From: JBMNEH01 sp050948665
Lineage (GTDB): Bacteria > Bacillota > Clostridia > Christensenellales > UMGS416
NCBI GenBank assembly: GCA_050948665.1
Contig: JBMNEH010000001.1
Span: 868,001 to 932,000 of the forward strand
DNA length: 64,000 nt
Direction: 5' to 3'
The notes under the pieces were generated by a model. That model was given only the letters and a program-made list of their open reading frames with translations. It ran no database searches and had not been told where the DNA came from. The first letter of the stretch is position 1, and the number at the start of each line of letters is the position of its first letter. Below are positions 7,783 through 15,193 of the stretch, piece by piece. The translations under genes were made by a program, and so were the position numbers.

Positions 7783-8291
7783 AAGTGCGGAGGATTGCCC
7801 TGTTGGGATTGCTGACTGCCCTGTCACTGGTTCTGGGTTGGGTAGAGCGGCTGCTGCCTCTGCCGGGAGGGCTGCCCGGAATGAAGCTTGGATTGGCGAA
7901 TTTGGCCGTATTGTTGGCGTTGTATGGACTGGATAGCCCTTCGGCGGGCTTGTTGGTGCTACTGAAAGTGTCGCTATCAGCGCTGTTGTTCTCTAACGGA
8001 CTTACCGCTTTGGTTTACAGTGCTGCCGGTGCGATTCTGAGCTTTGCCGGGATGCTGCTGCTGCGGAAATGGGACAGATACAGTGTAGTGACCGTAAGCG
8101 CCGCAGGCGGCGTGCTTCATAATATCGGACAGCTTCTTGCGGCGATGGCGGTCACCCGGACAGCCGGACTGTGGAGCCTTGCGCCGATGCTGGCAGCGTC
8201 GGGATTGGGATCCGGTTTGCTATTGGGGATCGCTGCTCGGGGGATGCAGCCAATGCTCCGCCGCTTTTCCGGGACGGGGGAAAGGAAATAA
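7779..8291 (+). CDS. Gx transporter family membrane protein
   Basis: A 170-residue protein with about five hydrophobic helices. It carries the family hallmark near the N terminus: GWVERLLPLP, then GLPGMKLGLANL (about residues 21-48). Members are annotated as Gx transporter or heptaprenyl diphosphate synthase component I and resemble the S-component fold of ECF transporters; EetB of the Listeria electron transfer locus belongs to this group, as far as I recall. Its ATG overlaps the stop of the NusG-II gene by four bases, so the pair is translationally coupled. The FMN-binding gene follows 68 bases downstream behind its own promoter. Confidence 0.8.
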   Translation: MKVRRIALLGLLTALSLVLGWVERLLPLPGGLPGMKLGLANLAVLLALYGLDSPSAGLLVLLKVSLSALLFSNGLTALVYSAAGAILSFAGMLLLRKWDRYSVVTVSAAGGVLHNIGQLLAAMAVTRTAGLWSLAPMLAASGLGSGLLLGIAARGMQPMLRRFSGTGERK

Positions 8292-8305
8292 TATCGTAGG
8301 TTTCG

Positions 8306-8334
8306 TTGTAAAACTCGTGGAATAATAGTATAAT
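8306..8334 (+). promoter_or_regulatory. Predicted promoter before the FMN-binding protein gene
   Basis: TTGTAA (8306-8311) and TATAAT (8329-8334) with 17 bases between. It would drive the FMN-binding gene and probably the ribokinase and SDR genes, separately from the araD operon. Confidence 0.7.
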
Positions 8335-8358
8335 AAATTACATGCTATGGAGGCTGCT

Positions 8359-8883
8359 ATGAAAAAAAGTTTGCCCGCATGGGCGGTGTTAGGGATCATC
8401 ACATTGATTGCAGGGCTGGCTTTAGGCGGCGTGTATGCCCTTACGAAGGATGCGATCGCTGAGCGGAATGTTCTTGCTGCTCAGGCGGCAAGAATGGCGG
8501 TGCTGCCCGAAGCGGATTCCTTTACCGAGCAGACGCCCCCCGAGGGATTGGACGCTTTTTTTCTGGCTTTAAAAGGAGATGCTGTTATCGGTAAAATCGG
8601 TGTAATCACCGTAAAAGGCTATGGCGGTGATATCGAGATCGTGGTAGGAGTGAATATGGAGGGGGTATTGCAGGGTATCTCTGTCGGCGGCAGTGATTTT
8701 AATGAAACCGTAGGCCTTGGGGCAAGGGTAAAAGAGGGAGCTTTTACCTCTCAGTTCACCGGAAAGTCCCCCCCCCTTACCGTAAATGCGGATGTGGACG
8801 CCGTTACCGGCGCTACGATATCCTCCCGTGCGGTAACGGACGGTGTGAATCATGCAGCTGCGTTGCTGGAGGCGGCAGAATAG
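8359..8883 (+). CDS. FMN-binding domain protein (RnfG-like)
   Basis: A 174-residue protein with one N-terminal helix (about 7-28) and an exported FMN-binding domain like that of RnfG and NqrC. Residues 147-153 read DAVTGAT, the D-x-x-T-G-A-T signature in which the last Thr (Thr153) receives FMN through a phosphoester bond made by ApbE. No apbE is in the window. The start at 8359 is chosen because GGAGG is five bases upstream; the in-frame ATG at 8347 is part of that ribosome site. Gene order NusG-II, Gx transporter, FMN-binding suggests a membrane flavin-redox module, but the partners (Rnf subunits or a dehydrogenase) are not visible here. Confidence 0.82.
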   Translation: MKKSLPAWAVLGIITLIAGLALGGVYALTKDAIAERNVLAAQAARMAVLPEADSFTEQTPPEGLDAFFLALKGDAVIGKIGVITVKGYGGDIEIVVGVNMEGVLQGISVGGSDFNETVGLGARVKEGAFTSQFTGKSPPLTVNADVDAVTGATISSRAVTDGVNHAAALLEAAE

Positions 8884-8887
8884 CGGT

Positions 8888-9805
8888 ATGAGTATACTTG
8901 TCATCGGCAGTCTGAATGCGGATCTGACGCTGCATTTGTCCCGGGCACCTCTGGCCGGTGAGACGGTTACCGCCCGGGACGTGGTTTTTGCCTGCGGCGG
9001 GAAGGGCGGAAATACCGCTTGCGCCCTTGGAAGGCTGGGTATGAAAACCCGGTTTTTCGGGGCGGTGGGAAAAGATTCCCATGGAGACCGGCTGCTGGAG
9101 AACCTGCTGCACAACGGCGTGGATACGGATTATGTACTGCGGTCGGACGCGCCTACGGGCACAGCATATATTTTGCTGGAGGACAATGCGCAGAATCGTA
9201 TTATTCTTGTACCGGGAGCCAACGGCACCCTTACTCCGGAGTGTATTCGGAAAAAAGCGATGCCCCTACTCCGGAAAGCAGAGATGGTGGCGGTGCAGCT
9301 GGAGATTCCCAAGCCTTGTATACAGGCGATCATACAACTGTGCAAACAGTTGGGAAAACGTCTGATTGTGGATGCAGGGCCGGCAGACGGGTATACCATG
9401 GTGGATTTTGCAGACTGTTGGTGCGTCAGCCCCAATGAGACTGAGCTGGAAACCCTTGCGGGCAGACCCTTACCGGGGGAGGAGGAACAATTGAGAGCAG
9501 CTCGGCAGCTTCATGGGTTGGGTGTTGCGCATGTGCCGGTGAAACTTGGTGATAAGGGATGCCTCTATGTGGGGGAAGCAGGAGAGTTTCGGCTGCCCGC
9601 TTATCGCGTAAAGGCCGTGGATACCACTGCAGCCGGGGACAGTTTTACGGCGGGTTGGTGTTCAGCCTTGGTTCGAGGCATGGGTGTGAAGGAGGCGCTG
9701 ACTTATGCTAACCGCTGCGGAGCCATTGCGGTTACCCGAATGGGAGCCGGACCCAGCCTGCCTACCTCTTCGGAAGTGGAAACGTTTATGGCAGATTTTC
9801 GTTAG
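8888..9805 (+). CDS. Ribokinase-family (PfkB) carbohydrate kinase
   Basis: A 305-residue ATP-dependent sugar kinase. The N-terminal GGKGGN (37-42) is the substrate-side glycine motif of ribokinases, NADL and SLN near residues 8-13 match RbsK, and DTTAAGDSFTAGW (about residues 245-257) is the PfkB anion-hole and catalytic Asp motif. Ribokinase makes ribose 5-phosphate; other pentose or nucleoside kinases of the family share these motifs, so rbsK is not assigned firmly. The start at 8888 is chosen because the earlier in-frame Met overlaps the end of the FMN-binding gene; the ribosome site is weak. It lies between the FMN-binding and SDR genes and near araD, consistent with pentose use. Confidence 0.83.
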   Translation: MSILVIGSLNADLTLHLSRAPLAGETVTARDVVFACGGKGGNTACALGRLGMKTRFFGAVGKDSHGDRLLENLLHNGVDTDYVLRSDAPTGTAYILLEDNAQNRIILVPGANGTLTPECIRKKAMPLLRKAEMVAVQLEIPKPCIQAIIQLCKQLGKRLIVDAGPADGYTMVDFADCWCVSPNETELETLAGRPLPGEEEQLRAARQLHGLGVAHVPVKLGDKGCLYVGEAGEFRLPAYRVKAVDTTAAGDSFTAGWCSALVRGMGVKEALTYANRCGAIAVTRMGAGPSLPTSSEVETFMADFR

Positions 9806-9837
9806 GCAGTCCGGCAATTGCCGGGAGAGGAGGAAAA

Positions 9838-10596
9838 ATGGGGATTTTGGAAAAGATGCGTTTGGACGGAAAAGTGGGCTTTGTTACAGGCGGTGCCAGA
9901 GGAATCGGCAAGTCTGTGGCTGCCGCGCTGATAGAGGCGGGCGCGAGGATTTTTTTGGTAGATATTGACATTGAGGAAGCCGAGAAAGCCGCTTCCCAGC
10001 TCGAAGCGGAAGCGTTGTGGTGCGATGTTACCGACCCCGACGCGGTGGATGCCATGGTGGAGGAGATCGTCTCCAAGTGCGGTCATCTGGATATAGCTTT
10101 TTGCAACGCCGGTATCTGCATCAATGCCCCTGCTTCTGAAATGACTTTTGATCAATGGAAAAAGGTGATCGACGTCAATCTGACAGGTATTTTCCTTACT
10201 GCACAAGCCGCCGGACGCCGGATGCTCAAGCAGGGCTATGGTTCGATCATCAATACCGCATCCATGTCGGCGCATATTGTGAACGTTCCTCAGCCACAGT
10301 GTGCGTACAATGCCTCAAAAGCCGGCGTGATACAGCTGACCAAGTCTCTGGCGGTCGAATGGGCGGATAAGGGGGTTCGTGTAAACAGCATCAGCCCAGG
10401 CTACATCGGAACAGACTTGGTACTGGAAGCTCCGCATTTGAAGGAACTGATACCCCAGTGGAATAAAATGTCCCCTGTTCACCGTATGGGTAAGCCGGAG
10501 GAGCTGCAGGCGATTGTGGTCTATCTGGCAGGAGATGCCGCCGGTTTCACCACCGGCGCGGATTTTATACTGGACGGCGCGTTTACTGCTGTATAG
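9838..10596 (+). CDS. Short-chain dehydrogenase/reductase (SDR)
   Basis: A 252-residue classical SDR, an NAD(P)-dependent oxidoreductase of sugars, polyols or related alcohols. It shows TGGARGIG (17-24, cofactor binding), CNAGIC (about 89-94), catalytic Ser near 142-144, and Tyr157 and Lys161 in YNASK. SPGYIGTD follows the active site, as usual. GGAGAGGAGG precedes the ATG, 32 bases after the kinase gene, so both are likely co-transcribed. The neighbourhood (kinase, AraD, sugar isomerases) points to polyol or pentose metabolism, but the substrate is unknown. Confidence 0.87.
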   Translation: MGILEKMRLDGKVGFVTGGARGIGKSVAAALIEAGARIFLVDIDIEEAEKAASQLEAEALWCDVTDPDAVDAMVEEIVSKCGHLDIAFCNAGICINAPASEMTFDQWKKVIDVNLTGIFLTAQAAGRRMLKQGYGSIINTASMSAHIVNVPQPQCAYNASKAGVIQLTKSLAVEWADKGVRVNSISPGYIGTDLVLEAPHLKELIPQWNKMSPVHRMGKPEELQAIVVYLAGDAAGFTTGADFILDGAFTAV

Positions 10597-10799
10597 GAGA
10601 AAGATTCGGGAGGCTGTTCTCTTCGATGCCTATTGGCGACCCTGCGTTGGAATGACATAAAACAGCATAGGGAGATTTTCACTTCAGGCGTGTTGAGTTC
10701 TTTCGGATCCTCATTAACGTGATAACCGCATGGGAGAGCACCGGCGGGTGTTGAGAAGGCGGACGGGTCGCTGCCGCAGAGGACGGACATACATGGAGA

Positions 10800-10835
10800 A
10801 AAAGAAAAGCCCCGTGACCCGGGGGCTTTTCTTTT
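10800..10835. terminator. Bidirectional terminator between SDR and URO-D genes
   Basis: Perfect 14-base stem AAAAGAAAAGCCCC (10800-10813) with GGGGCTTTTCTTTT (10822-10835), loop of eight. The A and T ends serve both convergent genes; it reaches into the stop codon of the minus-strand gene. The 200 bases before it (10597-10799) hold no gene I can support. Confidence 0.85.
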
Positions 10836-11802
10836 AGCCCTTGCGGGCTTCTTCAACAACCCAGCGAAGGTGGGAGACATCGATGCCGGGATTGATGGTG
10901 CAATCACCGCCTAATAGAAGGCCGGTTTTTCCATAGTTGTCAATGATTTCCCGGGTGAAGGCTTGTATTTCCTCCTTGGTTCCCGTATGGATCAGGCCCA
11001 GATTACTGCCGTCGGGCTGATGCAGGGTCTGGAAGCCGCCCAGACAGGCTTTGCCGCCAAACAACTTCCTGCCCTGGGTGAGGGAAACCTCTTCCACAAA
11101 CACTGCCCAGTTTACACAGGCAGCAGGATAATCTTTCCAGAGGGAGAGCCGGTTTTTTGCTCCTGCCCAGCCGCAGCAATGGAGTATATTGTTCTGTGAA
11201 AAACGGTTGGCATGCTGTAAAACCTTAAGGTCACTGGGCGCGATCAGTTGCCGGTATGTTTCGGCGGAGAAACGGTCCGCCTCTCCGCCCTGTACGCAAT
11301 AATACACGCCGTCACAGCCGGCTTCGGTGATCAGTTTTTCCGCCAGCAGGCCGTTAGATCGGGCGATTACATCCAGCGCATATTGCACTGCCGCAGGATC
11401 AACCCTCAGGTCAGCCATTACCCGTTCTTCACCCGCGCCGAAACGTATGGAGGAGAAAGGTGCAAAGACATTATAGAAAACACAGCATTCATTGCTGATC
11501 TCTTCAACAATACGCTTGGCGCGCCAAACCTGCTCAGCGATAAAGGGGTGCCCGGGAGTCAGAGGCTGCAGCCTATACCAGTCAGCAGGGGTGCGGAGTT
11601 CTTCCGATAAGGGGTAAGGGAAATAACCGTCACACATGATTTTGATGAAATCCAGGTCGGAATCCCGGAAATATTGCAGATGTGCCTGTACACAGGCTTC
11701 CCCTGTGGCGGCTTCACCCTCAAAATGATACCAGAAACCGGCAGGCACGCAATCTACGGGCTGGTTATGCAACGCCGCAAGTACACGCTCTCTCTTGTTC
11801 AT
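10834..11802 (-). CDS. Uroporphyrinogen decarboxylase (URO-D) family protein
   Basis: A 322-residue TIM-barrel protein of the URO-D superfamily, which includes true HemE and the MtaA/CmuA-type corrinoid:CoM methyltransferases. The N terminus (MNKRERVLAALHNQPVDCVP) and C-terminal GGDCTINPGIDVSHLRWVV are typical of the methyltransferase-like branch found in anaerobes; other haem-synthesis genes and corrinoid proteins are absent from the window, so haem synthesis is unlikely and the substrate unknown. AGGAGG precedes the ATG. It is transcribed alone, divergently from a small membrane protein. Confidence 0.8.
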   Translation of the reverse strand: MNKRERVLAALHNQPVDCVPAGFWYHFEGEAATGEACVQAHLQYFRDSDLDFIKIMCDGYFPYPLSEELRTPADWYRLQPLTPGHPFIAEQVWRAKRIVEEISNECCVFYNVFAPFSSIRFGAGEERVMADLRVDPAAVQYALDVIARSNGLLAEKLITEAGCDGVYYCVQGGEADRFSAETYRQLIAPSDLKVLQHANRFSQNNILHCCGWAGAKNRLSLWKDYPAACVNWAVFVEEVSLTQGRKLFGGKACLGGFQTLHQPDGSNLGLIHTGTKEEIQAFTREIIDNYGKTGLLLGGDCTINPGIDVSHLRWVVEEARKG

Positions 11803-11833
11803 TGGGTCCTCCTGACAGATTTATGATGGTCAT

Positions 11834-11862
11834 ATTGTCTTCTGATTGCCGCTCTTTGTCAA
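11834..11862 (-). promoter_or_regulatory. Predicted promoter of the URO-D family gene
   Basis: Minus-strand TTGACA (11857-11862) and GACAAT (11834-11839) with 17 bases between. Confidence 0.6.
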
Positions 11863-11883
11863 GCGGCGCCACACTTGTCCGGT

Positions 11884-11912
11884 TTGCATTTGCACAGCGT
11901 ATTCGGTATAAT
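11884..11912 (+). promoter_or_regulatory. Predicted promoter of the 11936 membrane protein gene
   Basis: TTGCAT (11884-11889) and TATAAT (11907-11912) with 17 bases between, followed by AGAGGAGG before the ATG. Confidence 0.65.
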
Positions 11913-11935
11913 CGCAGAGTAGAGGAGGTGCTCGC

Positions 11936-12367
11936 ATGGCACAGTTTTCCCGGGAAACAGATTTGCCATCCAGGACTATTCGCAGAAATCGCAATCTTTT
12001 TCCCAAAGCGGGAGCTTGGAAGATGTTCGGTCTCCGGGTGCTTTTTCTGCTGCCGGTAATCGGTCTTATCGGAGCGATTGTATTTTCCTTTGTCCCCGTC
12101 AATCCGAACCTGAAGTCACTGGCGCGCTCGGAGCTTTTGATGCAAGTCGTGTATGCGCTGTTATTTATCATAGCCCTCAGCCTTTTTCTAAGCACTGTGT
12201 ATCCAACGTTGGTTGCGTTGGCAAAGGCTGTGGCAGCTCTTGGCAGCGCCATGGAGCAGTTGGGTAATATGGATCCCTCCATGCTGGAGGCGTTACAGTC
12301 CAGCGGGATCGATGTTTCCGCTCTGCAAGGGCTGAATCTGGACACGATCCGATTTCTGCTGCCGTAG
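11936..12367 (+). CDS. Two-helix membrane protein of unknown function
   Basis: A 143-residue protein I do not recognise. A basic N terminus (about 30 residues) is followed by two hydrophobic helices (about 32-54 and 67-88), then a 55-residue hydrophilic tail rich in Leu, Met and Gly (LGNMDPSMLEALQSSGIDVSAL) that is probably helical. It has a clean promoter, an AGAGGAGG ribosome site and a terminator, so it is a real single-gene unit. It lies divergent from the URO-D gene and convergent with lysA; neither suggests a role. Confidence 0.7.
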   Translation: MAQFSRETDLPSRTIRRNRNLFPKAGAWKMFGLRVLFLLPVIGLIGAIVFSFVPVNPNLKSLARSELLMQVVYALLFIIALSLFLSTVYPTLVALAKAVAALGSAMEQLGNMDPSMLEALQSSGIDVSALQGLNLDTIRFLLP

Positions 12368-12398
12368 ACAATTGAGAACTGCTGATTGCAAAAAAACA

Positions 12399-12426
12399 CG
12401 CTGCAATATCGATGCAGCGCTTTTTT
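12399..12426. terminator. Terminator between the membrane protein gene and lysA
   Basis: Seven-base stem CGCTGCA (12399-12405) with TGCAGCG (12413-12419). Runs of A before and T after make it usable by both convergent genes. Confidence 0.75.
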
Positions 12427-13681
12427 AATCTAAATCTTCAAAACCCCGGAAAAGATCCCGATAACTATCTCTTTTCCGGATGAGCCTGTGGCTGCCGTCG
12501 GCAGCAATCAATACCTCCGCTGGGCGGAGCCGGAGGTTGTAATTACTGGCCATAGAGTAGCCATAAGCACCGGTATCGGTCAAACCTAGTAAATCTTCTT
12601 CCCGAAGCCTGGGTAAGCTCCGTTTCACTGCCAGCTTATCTCCGGATTCGCAGATATTTCCCACTACGGTATATTCCTGCCGTGGCTCATTTTCCAGCAG
12701 TTTACCGCCCCTGTAAACCTCGATGTCATGATGGCTGTCATAGAGCATTACCCGTTGTAGTACGTTAAAACCCAAATCCGTACCAGCGAAAGTATTTTCT
12801 CCGTTTTCTTTAATGGTATGCACGGTACCCAGCAACAAACCGCATTCCGCCACGATATACCGCCCCGGCTCAATGCGGAAATCCACGGCCTTTCCCATTT
12901 CTTCGGAGTAGGCGGTCATAATTTGCTCCAAGGCCCTTGAAAGGGGAATCAAATCCAGAGGTGCCTGGCCGTCCTGTTTATGATAGGGGATACCGAAACC
13001 GCCGCCCAAGTCAATAAATTCCAGATTTTTGAACTGCCTGCAGGTGTCCAGCATAGCCTTTACACCCATGACAAACTGGGACTCTTCCATAAAAAGGGAA
13101 CCAAGGTGCTGGTTCAGTCCCACCAGTTTCAATCCGTATTTTTCAACGATAGGCAAAATACTGGTGACGTCATCTCCGGTAACACCGAATTTTGTCCGTT
13201 TTCCGGCGGTGATGACCTTATCATGATACCCGATACCGATACCAGGGTTGATTCGCACGGCCACCCGCTCCCCGGGAAAATATCTGCCGAACTGCTCCAG
13301 CTGGGACAGAGAATCGCAGCTGACCAGTATCCCCCGTTCTACGGCAAATGCCATTTCTTCGGCAGATATGTTGTTGCATACAAAAAAAATCTCATCCGGC
13401 TTATAACCGGCTTCCAGCAGCGCCAGTATTTCTCCCGGCGACATGGCATCCCCATGAAGACCTTCCTCGCGGATAATACAAAGCAGGGTCCGGTTGGAAT
13501 TTGCTTTGCAGGAGTAATCGGGGGTGAAAGGACGGTACCGCACCAGTCCAACCATTTCACGGCAGCGCTGCCGCAGTATATTCTCGTTATATACATAAAG
13601 AGGACTGCCGTAGATTTCCAGCAGGGCTTCGGGATTTGTCTCGCCGAAAAAGTTTGTGCTGCGGGTGTAATACTCTTTCAT
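12425..13681 (-). CDS. lysA: Diaminopimelate decarboxylase
   Basis: Catalyses the last step of lysine synthesis, meso-diaminopimelate to L-lysine plus CO2; a cytoplasmic PLP enzyme of fold type III. The 418 residues show Lys59 in YSCKANSN (PLP Schiff base), the HGD segment (HGDAMSPGEI), the glycine loop DLGGGFGIPY, EPGRYIV, GNICESGD (the Cys-Glu that contacts substrate) and YGYSMASNYN near the end. The start at 13681 is chosen because GGGAGG lies upstream; the longer frame to 13768 enters the neighbouring kinase gene and lacks a site. It follows the rrf2-nifS-nifU-udg-kinase set on the same strand with a 77-base gap. Confidence 0.92.
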   Translation of the reverse strand: MKEYYTRSTNFFGETNPEALLEIYGSPLYVYNENILRQRCREMVGLVRYRPFTPDYSCKANSNRTLLCIIREEGLHGDAMSPGEILALLEAGYKPDEIFFVCNNISAEEMAFAVERGILVSCDSLSQLEQFGRYFPGERVAVRINPGIGIGYHDKVITAGKRTKFGVTGDDVTSILPIVEKYGLKLVGLNQHLGSLFMEESQFVMGVKAMLDTCRQFKNLEFIDLGGGFGIPYHKQDGQAPLDLIPLSRALEQIMTAYSEEMGKAVDFRIEPGRYIVAECGLLLGTVHTIKENGENTFAGTDLGFNVLQRVMLYDSHHDIEVYRGGKLLENEPRQEYTVVGNICESGDKLAVKRSLPRLREEDLLGLTDTGAYGYSMASNYNLRLRPAEVLIAADGSHRLIRKRDSYRDLFRGFEDLD

Positions 13682-13758
13682 GTTCCCTCCCAGCGTCTGC
13701 GTACGCCGCTTTCCATCATAGGGGAAAGGTCGCGCTTTGTCAAGATTGTATACAAAAC

Positions 13759-14259
13759 TCACAGGCATTTACGCAGAATCTCTTTTGCGGCTTCCGCAGC
13801 AGTACAGAAGGAAGTATTTATATGCAAGGTGGGCATATCCCGATACAAAGGCAAACGGGAGAGGCTGCGCTCCAGCACATCCGGCAGGCGGCGGCCGGCA
13901 TTGATATCCTCCTGCAACCTTGCTGTCAAGGCTTCGGGAGAACATATCAGAGTAACGGTATAGATGCTGCAGCCTCCCGGCTGCAGCCGTGACAGCAGCT
14001 CTGTCAATATGGGCATTTGATGCATGACCCAACAGAAAACCCCGTTTTCATAATCCGGACAGGCAAGAAAACGGTTCAGACAGAAAACGATATTATCCTG
14101 TACTGCGGCTTTTGTAGCTTCTGTAACAAGGAAGGGTCTTGTATCCCAACACCAGTCCCCATCTAAAAAAACGCAACGGGGGAGCAACCTTTGCAGTTCT
14201 CTGGATACTGCAGTTTTTCCTACACCCATTGCACCGTTAATCAAAAAGAGGCGGTTCAC
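13759..14259 (-). CDS. Small P-loop kinase-like protein
   Basis: A 166-residue cytoplasmic protein with a Walker A motif at residues 9-16 (GAMGVGKT) after a short hydrophobic strand, and a small-molecule-kinase layout: DGDW near residue 33, a central helix region, and a LID-like Arg-rich part (ARLQEDINAGRR). This fits AAA or shikimate-kinase-like P-loop kinases of unknown substrate. The ATG overlaps the end of the uracil-DNA glycosylase gene by four bases, so it is coupled to that gene. Confidence 0.7.
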   Translation of the reverse strand: MNRLFLINGAMGVGKTAVSRELQRLLPRCVFLDGDWCWDTRPFLVTEATKAAVQDNIVFCLNRFLACPDYENGVFCWVMHQMPILTELLSRLQPGGCSIYTVTLICSPEALTARLQEDINAGRRLPDVLERSLSRLPLYRDMPTLHINTSFCTAAEAAKEILRKCL

Positions 14260-14825
14260 GATAACGCCTCCAGGGCTTTCTGTATTGCCTGCATATCTTC
14301 CCAGGCTTCCTTTTTATGCTCGGGTGATCGCAGAAGATAACTGGGATGGTAGGTGGCAAGGAGCTTTACTCCTGTCGCCTCCTTCCAAACGCCGCGCTGA
14401 CGGGTGATGCGGAAGTTCTCGTCTTTGAATACGACCTTAGCGGCAGTTGCGCCCAGAGCGACGATGATTTTGGGTCGTATCAGTGCAACCTGACCGCGGA
14501 GGAAGGGTTTGCAAGCCATGATTTCATCCGGTAACGGTACGCGGTTTCCGGGAGGGCGGCATTTGACTACATTGGCAATGTATACCTGGCTGCGTTCTAA
14601 GTTAATGGCTGCCAGCATCCTGTCCAGCAACTGACCGGCCGGACCGACAAACGGCAGCCCCTGGGCATCTTCCATAGCGCCCGGTCCCTCTCCGATAAAC
14701 ATCAGCATCGCGCGGGGATCTCCGCAGCCCGGGACAATGTGCTGCCGGCTACGGTGCAACGAACAGCGGGTACAGGATTCCAGTGCCCTTTTCCAGCTGT
14801 CCCATGTGATGTCAAAGGATTTCAT
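14256..14825 (-). CDS. udg: Uracil-DNA glycosylase, family 4 (Fe-S type)
   Basis: Removes uracil from DNA to start base-excision repair. The 189 residues show the family-4 active-site motif GEGPGAMEDAQGLPFVGPAG (45-64), NVVKCRPPGN, and a C-terminal HPSYLLR. Four cysteines suited to a [4Fe-4S] cluster stand at 18, 21, 89 and 105. It overlaps the nifU gene upstream by 14 bases and the kinase gene downstream by four, placing this Fe-S repair enzyme directly inside the cluster-assembly operon. The ATG has no separate strong ribosome site, consistent with coupling. Confidence 0.88.
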   Translation of the reverse strand: MKSFDITWDSWKRALESCTRCSLHRSRQHIVPGCGDPRAMLMFIGEGPGAMEDAQGLPFVGPAGQLLDRMLAAINLERSQVYIANVVKCRPPGNRVPLPDEIMACKPFLRGQVALIRPKIIVALGATAAKVVFKDENFRITRQRGVWKEATGVKLLATYHPSYLLRSPEHKKEAWEDMQAIQKALEALS

Positions 14826-15192
14826 CGGGATGTTTGGACATATAATCTTCGATCGCAGCTCTGATCGCTTCCTCTGCCAGCACCGAACAGTGGATCTTCA
14901 CATCGGGAAGCCCACCCAAGGTATCAACCACCATTCTGTTGGTTACCGACAAAGCTTCTTTTAAAGATTTTCCCTTGATCATATCGGTAGCGCAGGAACT
15001 GCTGGCAATCGCCGCGCCACAGCCAAAGGTTTTAAACTTCACATCGGCAATGATACCGTTCTCCACCTTAATGGTAATACGCATGATATCGCCACACCTG
15101 GCGTTACCGACTTGACCTACACCGTCCGCATCTTCGATCTCCCCCACATTTCTGGGGTTTATGAAGTAATCCATTACCTTTTCGTTATACAT
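14812..15192 (-). CDS. nifU: Iron-sulfur cluster assembly scaffold (NifU/IscU type)
   Basis: Scaffold on which Fe-S clusters form using sulfur from the cysteine desulfurase encoded just upstream. The 126 residues contain the three cluster cysteines Cys33 (ARCGD, with the conserved Asp35), Cys58 (FGCGAA) and Cys102 (HCSVLA). The start at 15192 is chosen because GGAGG precedes it; the much longer open frame would run inside nifS. The nifS stop lies one base before this ATG. Only the IscU-like domain is present, without the extra NifU domains, so iscU is an equally good name. Confidence 0.92.
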   Translation of the reverse strand: MYNEKVMDYFINPRNVGEIEDADGVGQVGNARCGDIMRITIKVENGIIADVKFKTFGCGAAIASSSCATDMIKGKSLKEALSVTNRMVVDTLGGLPDVKIHCSVLAEEAIRAAIEDYMSKHPDEIL

Positions 15193-15193
15193 G

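Noticed and set aside
10620..10720. Resemblance to dispersed TGTCATTCC-type repeats
   Set aside because: Only a loose match and a single copy in this window; a genome-wide search would be needed.
10521..10907. 128-residue minus-strand frame across the 10597-10833 gap
   Set aside because: It crosses a strong bidirectional terminator and overlaps two real genes; composition is unlike a protein.
12980..13963. 327-residue plus-strand frame opposite lysA
   Set aside because: Antisense shadow of lysA and the kinase gene, His/Arg/Gln-rich and without a recognisable domain.
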